Below, in pieces: positions 45,600-57,430 of a DNA stretch of 64,000 nt. The position numbers and the translations under genes were made by a program. This DNA is from Krasilnikovozyma curviuscula. Its lineage: Eukaryota > Basidiomycota > Tremellomycetes > Cystofilobasidiales > Mrakiaceae. Below the pieces are notes generated by a model. The model searched no databases. It was not told the origin of the DNA and worked only from the letters and a program-made list of their open reading frames with translations. Positions within the stretch are counted from its first letter, which is position 1; each line of letters starts with the position of its first letter. Where the stretch lies: assembly GCA_014825775.1 (NCBI GenBank), contig MVAQ01000082.1, positions 20,155 to 84,154 of the forward strand, written 5' to 3'.

Positions 45600-48500
45600 A
45601 TGATAATTCTGATGACTTTTTGGATGGAAAAGACGGGTCCTCTGCTGCACATCATCGACTTGCCCTCCCATTTAACTGATCGAGACGTCGCTGCTAACTT
45701 CATCGACCTCTTGCCCTTCCGACTGACGCTCGACCCACCAGAAATCAGGATTCAGAATGCTACTACCAGTGGAACTGTCGAGTTCAGGAATCCAACCAAT
45801 GGTAGGCTCGCATTCCATCTTTCTGCAATGTCGTGGCTTTCTTTTTCTTATGATCTAGTCCCTCGGACTGAGAAGGAATTTGAATAGGAAGGTCGTCACG
45901 CTTACCGCCAGGTACACCCTGGTGAGCAGTATGACTGGATGGCATGATCATGGTAGCTTTGCTAAAGGCATTGCTTTGAAGGGTCTTGTTCGATGCGCTC
46001 ACTATGTGAACCCAGGTGGGACGCGCAGATGTCAAGTTAGATCCTCCGGTTGCCGATTCTTTCCCTTCCTTTTTTTTGTCCTGGAGTACGTGTTGTCAGT
46101 GACGAACAGTTTCCTCCGTTGAAGGATTATCAGAAGGGTCCTTTCAGTCTTCTCCCGCCGTCAACTGCTCTCTACATTTGTCACGCTTGCTGAACCCCTT
46201 CCGTTTTCCCTTCTTCCCAATTCTACCCGCCTTCGCCTTCTACAGCTGAAAAAGCGCTAGCAACACTAACGCCGGGCTCAGTACTCCTCTCTCCGTTCCC
46301 ACCACCTTACAAAGACCTACCAACTTCTCAGGATTCTCTCCCTCGTCTCATCCACCTCAATCTCTCCCCAAATACCCAAGTCAACAACTGTAATGGAATG
46401 TCCAAGGTCGAAATCTTTGATATGTTTAGGCCTTTCGCGCTGAGGAGCATCAGATGGCTCGAAGAGATCCCGACGGGAGGTGGTGATCAGCAAGCTTCTG
46501 CAATTGGCCTCGTAAACGTGGGGGAGGGACCTGGTTTTGCGGCTGTCGTCGAGTTCTGGTTTGAAGATGATGCGAGGGTTGTTGAGAGTGACCCAGTGAG
46601 TATCGTGGATCTCTTCGGTTATCTGTTCGTGAGGCTTACTCAATCGCCCGCGTGCCTTCTTCTTGCAGCCTCGGAATCCTGAAAACATCCCAATGTGAGC
46701 GCTCATCCATGATTTTCTTCAGACATTGAGTCACTAAATCAACGGTTCTTGTCCACAGTTCCATCTCTATCTTTTCACCGATGCGTCGCGCTCAACCCAT
46801 GCGGGCGCCCCAATCAATGTACACGGCACAACCAGGCTATCCTCTCTCACCACCGCTCAGCGTCCCTCTCACGCCCTCAAGTTCCGGTCAAAGCATTTAC
46901 AACCAACAGCAGATGATGGGCGGAGCTCCCGCCGGCGCACCGGGTTCACCAATCCACACCCTCTCCCAAAACGCCCTTCCGTTTATCCCTCGAACACCAC
47001 AAAATGTCCCGCCTCAACTCCCAAGCAGCGGTTCTGGTCTCTACGATCCCTCTGTCCAAGCTGGTGCTGGTTCTGGGGCTGCCGCTAGTGCTCCTGGTGG
47101 ATTCCAGCCGATGAGCCCGACTGGAATGATGCACGGCTCCCCACCGCTGGGCACAATTCCCCTTCAATTCGGACCTGGGCAGATGGCCCAGCCTGCGCTG
47201 ACTCCAAGCGGGCTCATCGATCCCTGCAACTTGTTCTGGTGGGTTCAGAACGCTCGTTCCTGTTCTTGCCAGGGTGGTTTCGTGTTTATATCGGTTGTGT
47301 TTTCGCAGTAAGAATCTCGATCCTAGCATCAGCAGCAATGACCTCTTCACGCTCTTCAGACATGTAAGCAATTCCTCCTTCACTATGTCTTTCTAAACCC
47401 AGTTCTAAGTTGCATGCATTTTTACAGTTCGGCAGAATTGTCAGCGCGAGGGTTATGAGAGACGACAGCGGCAACTCCAGAGGCTTTGGCTTCGTCTCTT
47501 TCCAGACTCCTCAAGAAGGTGAGCTCACTTGTTTCTTCTCGTCTGTCACTGAAAGAATTGTTCCTGATGGTGTGTTGCCATTTCTCAGCCGGCCTTGCTC
47601 TTCAAAACATGAATGGAAAACTCATCGGCACCAAGCAGATCACTGTCCGACTTCATGAGCCTAAACAGCTCCGAGCTGAGAAACTGGCGTCGGAAGGCAG
47701 AAGAAGAAGCTCAGTTGGCGCTACTAGTGCTCTTGGAAGTCCAACCTACAGCGAAAACACAGATGCATCAGCCGTCCCTTGGGGTGTCTCAACTCCTGCT
47801 CACTCTAGAAGAGCCAGCGGCATGTATAGTGTCGGCGGTGTCCCAATTCCTCTTTCTGTAAGTGACTCTCCTAGCAATTCCTGACCAATGACGCTGATCG
47901 AATGACGTTTCTGATGCATGGTTTCCAATGAACTCCAGCCACCTCATTCATCTCCCCAGCATCTTGAAACAGATAACTGGTCTAATCTCACTCCTGAACG
48001 TAGGAAAGGGATTCTTAAGGAGGAAATCGACAGACGTGTCAGATCTATGGATATTGTTGATGCTGGATCAGTTGATAGAGTGGTCGAAGCACTCGTTGGT
48101 TTGGATTTGAGAATCGTCCCTGCACTGAAGGACGAGGAAGAAATGCAACAGAAAGTACGTTGTGTGCTTGTGTGCGAAAAAAAATGGTCTTATGTTCTGA
48201 CTGCTCTTCCTCCCTATCGTCGTTCGTCAGATTCGAGACGCCGTCACCCTCGTCGGAATCGAATCTCTGTCGCTATTGGAACCCAAATCAGTCCCAGAAT
48301 CACCAAGCTCCCGTACGAGCTCTCCCGCCATCACAGAGAAGGAACGAATCCGTCAAGCTGTTTCAAAACTCGAACCTGACCTCGCTCTCGCCAGCGACAT
48401 CTCAGACATGATCTCGTCTCTCAAGAAGAAGGACCGAGCAATGTGCCTATTCAACACCGACTTTTTAAAAGAGAAGGTCAATGAGGCTAGAGATGTCATC

Positions 48501-49361
48501 CAGATCTTGTCGGATGAGGGAGAGGGGGAGGAGGAGAAACTGGTTCCCTTCTCCAAGCTGAGAGCACCAACCGAGCAACCAGCTCGTACTAGTTCTGCTC
48601 CTGGTTAGTGTCTCTGATAATCCCATCTGATTAGACATTAATTAAGGCACTTAATCATCGCCTCTCTCCTTTTTCCAGTCGACACTACCTCCAGTTCTCT
48701 AGGTCCACGGGTCTCTACCTCAGTTTCCACTCCCTCATCACCCGTTTCGCCTGCTGCCAAATTGACTCCGATTCCGCCTACACTCCGTCCCTTCAATGAT
48801 CTCATGAAAGACTCAGTGAAGGACATCTTGGAGTACCTGCGTGTGAATGCTGACGATTTGGCCGAATATGGCGCCCAGGGAGGAAGCGCTCATGAACTGA
48901 AGAAACCGGAGCAAAGGATGGTAGGAGAAGTCAATGACTTCTTGGAAAGGTAAGTAGTCTCTTTTCAATGTGCTTTGTTTTGCTTATGATGTTCAGCACC
49001 ACCCCTACTTTCTTCAGCATCGCTTCCAAAGGTATCGCTCAGAAAAAGCAAGCTCTCGGAGAGAGGTTGTTCAAAACGATCAAAACGTTCGATCTTCCGA
49101 GGTCAGTCTTTCTATTACATGTGTATCCTTACCCCTACTGAGGTTTTTGTGCGACTTTGTTTTTCTCTAGGGGTGTAAAAGCGAATCAGATTGCGATTGC
49201 GCTTTTGGACTCGCAAGACCTTTCAGCTTTGGCCCATTTGTATGTCTCGTCACTTCCTCTCTTCCCCCCTTAAGCTAGGCAAACCTTTGATCTTCCTTGT
49301 TTGTTAATGTAGCATGGTTGAGTTCCCCAACGCTCTCAGAGCCAAGATCATGACTGCATAG
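45600..49361 (+). CDS. Three-RRM plus MLLE RNA-binding protein (Rrm4-like)
   Basis: Resembles Rrm4 of smut fungi, the adaptor that carries mRNAs on moving endosomes: three RNA-recognition motifs followed by C-terminal MLLE (PABC-type) domains. RRM1 starts LLHIIDLPSHLTDRDVAANF and continues TTSGTVEFRNPTN, then splices over a 444-base intron to AEKALATLTPGSVLLSPF. RRM2 has LIHLNLSPNTQ, KVEIFDMFRPFALRSIRW and GFAAVVEFWFEDDARVVESD. A 170-residue Pro/Gln/Ser-rich linker follows, then RRM3: NLFCKNLDPSISSNDLFTLF, FGRIVSARVMRDDSGNSRGF, GFVSFQTPQEAGLALQNMNG. Towards the C-terminus come MLLE-like KKKDRAMCLFNTDFLKEKVN and KQALGERLFKTIKTFD with ALLDSQDLSALAHLMVEFPN. About 880 residues. Start: ATG 45600 is the first in frame after a stop; 45612 and 45624 are alternatives. 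A divergent poly(A)-binding protein is the main alternative. Confidence 0.85.
45802..46245 (+). other. Long intron inside RRM1 of the Rrm4-like gene
   Basis: 444 bases between donor GTAGGC and acceptor TCTACAG. Direct joining gives GTVEFRNPTN-AEKALATL, the expected beta3-alpha2 order of an RRM. Coding-like fragments inside it (for example SDEQFPPLKDYQKGPFSLLP near 46100) could be parts of a cassette exon or chance. Confidence 0.65.
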
Positions 49362-49909
49362 AGGGCTTGCAATCATGACAGATCCAAAGGCAGCCGTCAG
49401 CAACCAACACAACCCAGCATCAAGTTTCTCTCAGCTCTTTCAACGTTTTCTAATAAACGACCACCCTTTACGAATAATTCATGGCACGTTCACCCCAAAC
49501 TTCTCATCGCGTCCACCGACTCTGAATGCATCGCACAAAAAAATCTTCGTATACCACCATCTCAATTCCAAATGACAGGTAGTGTTACATCATGACAGTG
49601 CTCTCACTTATATCGCACTCTTGCGAATTTCTGATCTTGATTATTGCTTATTCACCCTTGCATCATCTTACATCTACTATTATCCATCCATGTTCTAAGA
49701 TACTTTTATTACTTACCGTATCTTTTGGAAGACTGATCTAATTTGCAACATTCCGTACCATAGCTGTGAACTCTACACACTATTGCAAGAAATCTACTGG
49801 GGTATCAAACACAACTAAGAACACAAGGCGTACTACAGCAATAGAAGAACAAGAGACACGTAAAACAGAGCATAGATCTACAACCAAATGACTTAAGCAC
49901 TTTCTATCA
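49362..49909. other. Convergent spacer between Rrm4-like and SNF2 genes
   Basis: About 550 A/T-rich bases with the two 3' ends. No gene is seen. Confidence 0.55.
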
Positions 49910-52900
49910 TCATCTGCGAACCCCAGCCTTCCTTACCGGAGCCTCATCCTCCGAATCGGAGTCTCCCTGAGGAGCACGGTAGTTTGAGCTGAACAACGAC
50001 ATAATGTCTTGGAGGGAAAGAGCATTTCCACTCTTGAGTTTATCGCCACTGAGAGCAGCAGCAGCCAGATCTCGTTTCTTTTCTTGAAGCTGGAGATGAA
50101 TGCAAGCTACGTCAGATGCGAGTCTGCAGGGAGGGCTACGTGATGAACGACGTACAGCCAAGATCTTATCTTCTACAGTTTCACTGATTGCCAGTTTGTA
50201 GATGTTCACGTCGCGTTTCTGTCCCAGTCGCTGTGTGTGTGTGTGAGATAAGAGTGAAGTCAGCTAGAAGCAGGGAAGACAGAAAGAGACGACGCAACGG
50301 ACGTGAGCTCGGTCGAATGCCTGATCCTCAAGAGCAGGATTCCACCACAAGTCGACGAGGATAACGTTGTTCGCACATGTCAAATTGAGACCCGTACTAC
50401 CAGCCTTGAAGGAGATCAGTATGACTGAGACCGACTTATCCATCTTGATGGCTTCCAGAGATTCTTCTCGTTTCTTGTTGGGCATGCTGCCATCATATCG
50501 AACAAACTTAAACTTCTCTCTCTTGAGGAACGGTTCGAGGACATTCAGCATGGTCGTGAATTGAGAGAAGACTACAGGACAAAGAAGTTAGATTTGAAGA
50601 GAGGAAGAGCACTTGGGACACACGAGAAAGACACATACTGATGGTCTTTTCACCTTCACCGCGATCCTTGATGGTTCTCAAAAGTGACAGTACTTCACGT
50701 GTTTTTGCTGAAGAAGGTAATGCGGCCTCTCTCTCCATCTTGGCAGCAGCATCAGCAACCTTCCTACAGCTGGCGGAGCAATATTTCTCCTCTCTACCAG
50801 ATATACTAAAAGGGATCAAAGATCACTAGTTAATGAACAATGACGACAAGAGACCAGCTGAAAAGACTCACTCAACAGAACAGATAGTACAGATTTTTTC
50901 TTCCAGGGCGGTTCCTTTGAAGAGGTCTGCCAACTCGTCGACCTCGTTGCTGTCGTTTCCGTTACTTTCTTCCGGTTTACTGACAATCGCATCTGGATCA
51001 GCAGAGAATGAGGACGCTACCAAACTTGGGTGATCACAAGCTGGCCGAGAACGTGTCAGCGGTGGGTTGGTCCCTTGCGCTGAGAAGGGAAAGACCTCAC
51101 CTTGACGAAGTCGAAGAAGCATGGTCAAAACTGAAGTGTAATTGGACATAACGGAGCCGGACTTCATGAACTACAACGAGTCAAGGTTGTTCGCCTTCAG
51201 TAAACTCGTAGCGTGAACAGGGTCTTCGGATACTCACCTTGTTGAAAGTCAAGTTAGTCTTCTCAGCCAGCGCTAGATAGAACTCTCTTTCATCCTGATC
51301 GAAATCACAAGTAACAACTTGGACATCTCGGGCAGGCAGATCCAACAATGGTTTACCGTCCAACGTCGCAGTCTTCAATCGCCGCAGCATAACTGCTTTC
51401 AGGACAATCTAGATCAAAGTGAAAGATCCAATGTGTGTTTGAGTGAGACGAAAAGTTCCTTTCGAATAATAGTCAAAACAAACCTGTAGTCTCTTCATCG
51501 CCAATTTTGTCCTACCCTCCTTTACCGGTTTACTGATCTTGTCCCTGAACTCACTCCATTTATTGAGCGGCTTACAATGTAAGAACGCAAATAGCGAATA
51601 CAACTCATCGACATTGTTCTGTATTGGGGTACCGGTCAGACACCATCGGAACTTGGCGAGGAGGGCTGTACAAGCTTGAGCTGCTTTGGTCGATTTGTTT
51701 TTGATGTTTTGAGCTTCGTCTGGGAAGATGTTTTATGAACTGAAATCAGCAACAATTCTTTGAGTGGTTTGGTTGTGGAAGGGGATGAAACGCTAACCAA
51801 GAACAACTCTATGCCACTTGATCTCAAACAGCGGGAAAGCACCCTGTTTCTTTACTGTTTTCTTCGCAGCTTTAGCCTTCTCCTTCTTCTGCTTCAACTT
51901 GTGCTCCAAAAGACTCGACCCAAATTCCTTCTCCTTAGGCTCGTTTGATTGTGAGTCGGAGTCAGAATCAGAGGAGTCGCCGGTGCTATCCAGGTAGGAG
52001 GCGTATTCCGAGGCAATCACTTGGTAAGTGGTGATGACAACCTGTTTACGTTCGAGTTCTATGGCGACTAACAGGGATAAAGAACGAAAGCAGAAACATT
52101 TGAGTTAAATTATTAGAGGAGCATTTAAGTGGAGATATTACTCACGCTTTGGTCTGTTGGGGCCGTGGTGTGTGATAACTGACAATCGACCGGCTTCAGT
52201 TTTGGTCTTGACTTCACTCTCCCATTGCTTCATGACAGCCCTATAAAAATCAAAATGAAAATTTCAGAGATTGAAGACCCCAAATGGCTGAATTCATAAA
52301 CCAGTTTGCGCTCACAATGGACAAACGATCCTGTCAATAGTCAGAACCAGCTGTTAGCGTACGCTCCCTCGAGACATAAAGGGAAAAGGGTGCTTACAAG
52401 GTACCACCTTTGAACCCAGCCTTCTTGTGAGTTTCTGTTGGAGGATTGGAGCAGATCAAAGCGAGAGTTTGAATTGTTTTACCTAACCCCATGTCCTGTT
52501 CGCGTAGAGACCTGAGTTAGAACATGACACGCAGCCGCACTTACTATATGGAAGCATTAAAGAACCTACATCAGCAAGAATGCCACAGTTCTTTGTTCCC
52601 GATTCCCTGCCTATCATCCACGTCACACCTTGCGCCTGGTGGGGAAGTAGCCTGACATTGTTCCTGAACCCCTGGACGACCCTCGCTTCTTCGTCGTACC
52701 CTGCCTCTGCGCTCTGATGTACTGCACCTTCGAGAAAATCACGCATCTCCTTGTCCGCTGCGTCCTGGTTGAAGGCCGTGCGCTGGAAGTCGGCGCTCGT
52801 CACCCCGGACACGAGGTCGAAGACCTCCTCGTTTGTCGCTGGCTTCGACGTTAAAGGTGAAGACTGGTTCAGAAGATTTGGAGGGGGTACAGCTAGACGC

Positions 52901-53706
52901 GACGTGAATGCTGGGTTCGATGTCGGCCTGATGCCTCCTGAGTGCTGGCCGACGTTGAAGTACTGCGAATGCGGCGCACCAGCGAGTTCCACGTTGGGGA
53001 GGTGTTGCTTGTGCGAAGGCTGTACGAGTGGTGGTCGGTACTGATGGTTATTGTGGGAAGGTAGACCATTGAGAGGTGGACGAGGGACCCCACTACCACC
53101 GACGCCGTAGGTGTTGCTGCTGCTATTTGAGGGAACTCGTTGCTGTTGGTAAGGGTTGTTCGACTGAGGGAAAGCTTTGGACTGAGAGGAGAACAGGCCT
53201 GATACTTGGGGACGAGACTGAGGCGGGTATGAAGGTCTATGCGAAGAATGAGGGAGGCTGTCAGTCAACGGGGAGCTCGGCTGTATGACGAGCAACAAAT
53301 TCGCTAATTGAGTTTCCAGCCGAACTAAGCTACTTACTTTGGTTTGTAAAGATTAGGAAAGCCAGCTGCGGCTGCATTATTCTGTGCAGGTCGGTTCAGA
53401 GGGGGGGCAGAAGCAGTGACGACAGGCTTGACCACTGGTGAAGTAGTGAGATCGACCAAATCATCTTCCTCTGAATCCGAATCTGGTACACTCCATACTT
53501 GACTCATACGAGGAGCTGTGTCTGCCACCACTGGGGAGCGAGCTGGCGAAGCCAGGGCGTCGTTCCTGAGGGCAGCCAGCCGTTCTTGAGCAATTCGATC
53601 CTGGCTAGATGTTCACAGAGGGAGCTAGAGGTCAACAACCCGCTAGCAGCAATAGAATTGGATTAAATTAGGAGGAAGTTTCGTAAACTTACAGTAGAGC
53701 TTCCAT
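49910..53706 (-). CDS. SNF2-family DNA translocase of the ULS1/Rad5 group with a reduced zinc motif
   Basis: ATP-driven translocase that removes or remodels proteins on DNA; ULS1 acts on SUMO-modified targets. ATG 53706 gives MEALLQDRIAQERLAAL. An acidic stretch with VDLT (SEEDDLVDLTTSPVV) looks like a SUMO-interacting motif, followed by a Pro/Asn/Ser-rich tail of about 170 residues. The helicase core has LLPHQAQGVTWMIGRESG, the Walker A loop DMGLGKTIQTLALIC, DEAQNIKNKSTKAAQ, RWCLTGTPIQNNVDELYSLF, KAVMLRRLKTATLDGKPLL, then the C-terminal half: FKFVRYDGSMPNKKREESLE, ILISFKAGSTGLNLTCANNV, ILVDLWWNPALEDQAFDRAH, RLGQKRDVNIYKL. A charged insert (SSDSDSDSQSNEPKEKEFG then Lys-rich) interrupts the first lobe. 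Where relatives carry a RING, only CTICSVD-ISGREEKYCSASC is seen. About 1,000 residues. Confidence 0.9.
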
Positions 53707-54599
53707 TGGAGCAACAGGAATGGATTGAACCTGGAAACAATATAACAGGACAGACATGGATTTCTGTTAGCTGTGAAATTCCTCCCAGATGGAAGTAGGG
53801 ATCATCAAGGCTGACTAACAGAATAGACAAGCAAACTCACCAAGAAGAGAGGGCTGGGTTGCTCGATATGGCTGTTGGATGGTCTCTCTCGAAATCGTGG
53901 AGTTCACTGAGTTTCTATGGAGAAAAATGAGCAAAACCGGTTTGGTAATTTTTCATCGAAATACAACTACTCAGTATATTCTGACTCAAGTCTGTACTTC
54001 TGAAGTCTAAAGAGAAAATCGCTGGGGGAGTCGTTGGAAGACGAACGGTATCACGACGCGCCTGTTTTCATGGGGATGAGTTACGCTGTTCAAGTCGGAG
54101 GATGATTTCTGAGACGTTCAATATGACCGATATAGTGTCTCTTCTGCCGTTCACCGTCTTCTCATCCCTTCACATTCTATCTAGGTTTCGAGAAAAACGC
54201 ATCCTCAACCCAATTATTCACAGTGTACAGTGTTCTTAGCTCCTCATGGAGAACTCTCATCACAAGTTAGATAAACTTTTCAAAAGTGTGTTTATTATGG
54301 GAGAAGGGAGTGTACTATACTTTACTAAGCTTAAAGCTACTTACTATCTCGGGCTTTCTCTTCCCCTCCGCGCCGGACTTGCATCAAAGGGGAAACCTCC
54401 CATAACTGGGTCATCTACAGCCATTTAAAGTCGCCCTGAACAAGCTCAAACAGAATCTGACATTTCTACGAAGTTGACAAAAGTCGACCGAAAATAGCTT
54501 AAAAAAAAAACTCCCCGCTGTCAGCTCGAAATCCATTGTTGAAGTCCAGACTGCCTTTTCTAACCCCCTCTCCCTATTCCTTACTGCTCGTCTCTAGTC
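53707..54599. promoter_or_regulatory. Divergent promoter region between SNF2 gene and RCE1
   Basis: About 890 bases between two outward-facing genes. AT-rich parts near 54230-54320 and an A run near 54505 are compatible with a bidirectional promoter. No coding signal is seen. Confidence 0.5.
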
Positions 54600-55917
54600 A
54601 TGGTCTCGACAGATCTGCCTTTCAAAGTGCCAGCCCTCAGCTCAAGTGACGCCAGCGTCACGGCCTTGGTCTTCACCTTGCTCTACGTCGGATCCCTATA
54701 CCTCTCAAAGCAAGGTCGGATACCCTCCGCACCGCCGTCAAGTGCACCCCAAAAAGATAAGGAGGACTGGCAGAAGAAGAAGGAATTTGAACTCAACAGA
54801 GGCAGGGACGACCCCCTCGTGATTGCTGCGAGACTCAGGGCCGCTTGTCTTGCCACCGTTGCGAGCTTATTTGGCGTCTGGGGGGTCGTTACTTGGTGTG
54901 TAAACACAGCTGATGGATTAGAAAATGCTGTAAGTAAAAAAGGGGCCTCGATTTCCTGGCTCATTGGGCTGGTCTGATCGGTATTGCTACTTCCTGTTCT
55001 AGTCCGCTATACCAAGCCTGAAATCTCTTCGACCCACGCTAGCCCTGCTAGGTCTCCCACATACCTTGTTCCCCACAGCATTCTCTGGCTTCTCCGCCGC
55101 AGACGATGACTTCTTTCAGCGGTTACTCAAGCTATTCAACCCGTTCCCTTACTTCCTTGCTCCCGTTCTCTTCGCCGGCCCCTTGTATTGCGCTACGCTC
55201 TTCCCGCCGCCGACACAGCAGCAGGTCGAGGAGATGCTTACATCTCTCACCACGCTCAGGAACTACATCATTGGCCCTATCACAGAGGAGCTCGTCTTCC
55301 GTAGCGCGATCCTTGCGACAGCGGACCTTGCTGGCGCCAGCTTCGTCACAAAAGTCTTTATAACCCCACTTTGGTTCGGTATCGCCCATGCCCACCATGC
55401 GTACGAGGTTTTCCACAAAAACGGGGCGGATATGAGAGCCTTCAGGATTGCGGCAATTGGCAGCAGTCAGTTGTTCCCATCTTTCTCAACCGTCTCATTC
55501 GTCGACTGACTGACCGTTATTTTTTCTTCATTCCATTTCACTAGTTTTCCAGTTCGTGTACACAACTCTTTTCGGCTGGTACGCCGCCTACCTCTTTGTC
55601 CGAACAGGTGAGTCCGTCTGCCTATACAACAATCTAGCTCTGTGATGAACCTTCTACCCCACCAAACTCAGGCTCTATCTATCCAAGCATCGCCTCGCAC
55701 ATGTTTTGCAACATGATGGGTCTTCCCCAACCCGGACGGGCAATGGCTGCTTACCCAACGCAGTTCAACAGTCAGTCTCGCGCTCCCCTCTCCCTTTCCT
55801 CTGTACGTCGGTGGATACTGATGACCTGCGTATGGACCAATAGTGATTATCGTGTTCTACATCGGCGGAATTGCTGGATTCGTGTGGAAGTTGCAGCAAT
55901 GGACGACGCCTGCTTAA
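54600..55917 (+). CDS. RCE1: CAAX prenyl protease 2 (RCE1)
   Basis: ER membrane endopeptidase that removes the last three residues of prenylated CAAX proteins such as Ras. Exon 1 (54600-54929) and exon 2 from 55003 join as GLENA-SAIPSLKSL; three more short introns follow. The catalytic glutamates are in RNYIIGPITEELVFRSAIL (E205, E206, with R210), the first essential His is H239 in LWFGIAHAHHAYEVF, and the third conserved motif is SIASHMFCNMMGLP. Further hydrophobic segments (ALVFTLLYVGSLYLS, YFLAPVLFAGPLYCATLF, FNMIIVFYIGGIAGFVWKL) fit the ABI-family fold. The terminal TTPA and stop are at 55915-55917. About 325 residues, normal for RCE1. The gene is divergent from the SNF2 gene. Confidence 0.93.
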
Positions 55918-57430
55918 AGCCAGGCGAGCGAAGGGAAGATGTAGAAGCGGATGAAGGGATGGAAGATAAAAAAAGTTAAGGGTAGTTTGGGAAGGCTAAC
56001 AAGTTAGTATTCGAACTCTAGAGTTTTGAGTTGGAGTTGTGGGTCTATTAAAGAGGGCGAGAGTGCAGGGAGAGACAGACCCGTGGGAAAGATTGTTGGT
56101 GTGAGACAAGCAATGGATGCTCCCAAGCACCGTTACTGCCTCTGTTTCTAATTCTGGAGTCAAATGGTATGCAGTATACTTCTCAGAAGAATCTTGAGAT
56201 TGAAAGGGTGGTCGATGGAGTAATTTTTTTCGACTTGCCCCTATCCAGAATAGCTCGTTGACCGCCCTCTGCATCCTCGAGCAACCCCATCTCGTTATCC
56301 ACTACGAATGACGAGCTTGCTGTCAAATAGATACGAACAAACTGCCCCACAGTCAACGATCTACGTTGTTGATTGACGAGCGACACCACATGCGATGTTC
56401 GATATCGAGTCGATGTCGGAGCGCGACTCGACAACCAAAAGAATAGGCAAATCCTGGAAATTGTGAACAGAGATGAGCTTGCTCATAGTACCAATGGGGG
56501 TTGTGACATTCACCAATATTAAACGGTGACAAGAGTTGCGCTCCTGGGCGAACACCCGCTAGTCTCTTCGAAAGCCACAACTTCGTTAGTCTGAACAAGT
56601 TCTATTCGGGCTATCGGTACAAAGACACCGCAGCTTGTGGTCTTCGAATTCGTTGCTTATTATTCTCAGTGTTTCCCTTTCATCGCAACAGCCCTTATCA
56701 AGTCGACCTTCCCGTCCCCAAGCGCCCATTTGAAATGAACTAGAGAGCCGTTGCGCGCTCTTGAAGATCCCAGATTGGGGGTTTTATTAAAGCTTGAAAT
56801 GGCTTGTTCACGCTGATCTTTTTCTTCTGCTTATCTTTTGGATTGCATCGTTGTGCGTTTGGCTGAACTAGCCAACGAGGTGCGGCGAACTCGACAGCAG
56901 GAACAGGCTCAACCCCACCTATGAAAGACCCGATGGAGGCGGTGTAGCGCGCGATGGTCCTGCAAAAAAGAAACAAGAATACGGTTGGGTTCCCTTTGAT
57001 TAGTCTTCCGCCGAAACGCCTCTTTGCGCAGACAGTGTAAAAAAGTAAAAATGGCCTTAATGATGTTCACTGTATTCTGAGAACTTCTTAACTAGCGTAC
57101 AGACAGGGCTTGCTCCGCGGCGTCCAAACTCAGCGGGCTCGGTTGCTTAATTGAAAAGACGAGGGAGACTACGCAGCTCAAAGAGAGTCTAAGAGAGAGG
57201 AATGAACGCGGAAAACTTCTGTTCTCTCAGTGTTATTTTTTCTATTCTTGAAGATACGCTGACTGCGAGGGAGTCACAATGCAGCAGGTCCGACCGGGTT
57301 TGTTTTTACGACTCGGCCTATTCGCCAGTCAGATAGCCGATGGCGGTCGTTAGACGCGCGCTGCCTGTTTCACTCACTGATATCCCCGCTCCCCAACGGT
57401 CCGGTGAACTAAGGTTTGTGGAGATGAGAC
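55918..57430. other. Gene-poor stretch between RCE1 and the BTB-like gene
   Basis: About 1.5 kb. A - strand frame at about 56740-56950 (containing FAAPRWLVQPNAQRC and KPPIWDLQERATAL) has a somewhat coding-like codon pattern and an acceptor-like GCAG just upstream, but no ATG or family match, so I do not call it. An upstream ATG at 57340 opens a 25-codon coding-like start just before the next gene. Confidence 0.35.

Noticed and set aside
45720..45800. TSGTVEFRNPTN read at first as a VAP/MSP-domain strand
   Set aside because: Splicing over the 444-base intron gives AEKALATL next, which makes a regular RRM; no MSP core motif follows.
56740..56976. Possible small - strand gene near 56.8 kb
   Set aside because: No ATG start, no recognisable motif, only a weak acceptor; kept as a remark in the spacer entry.
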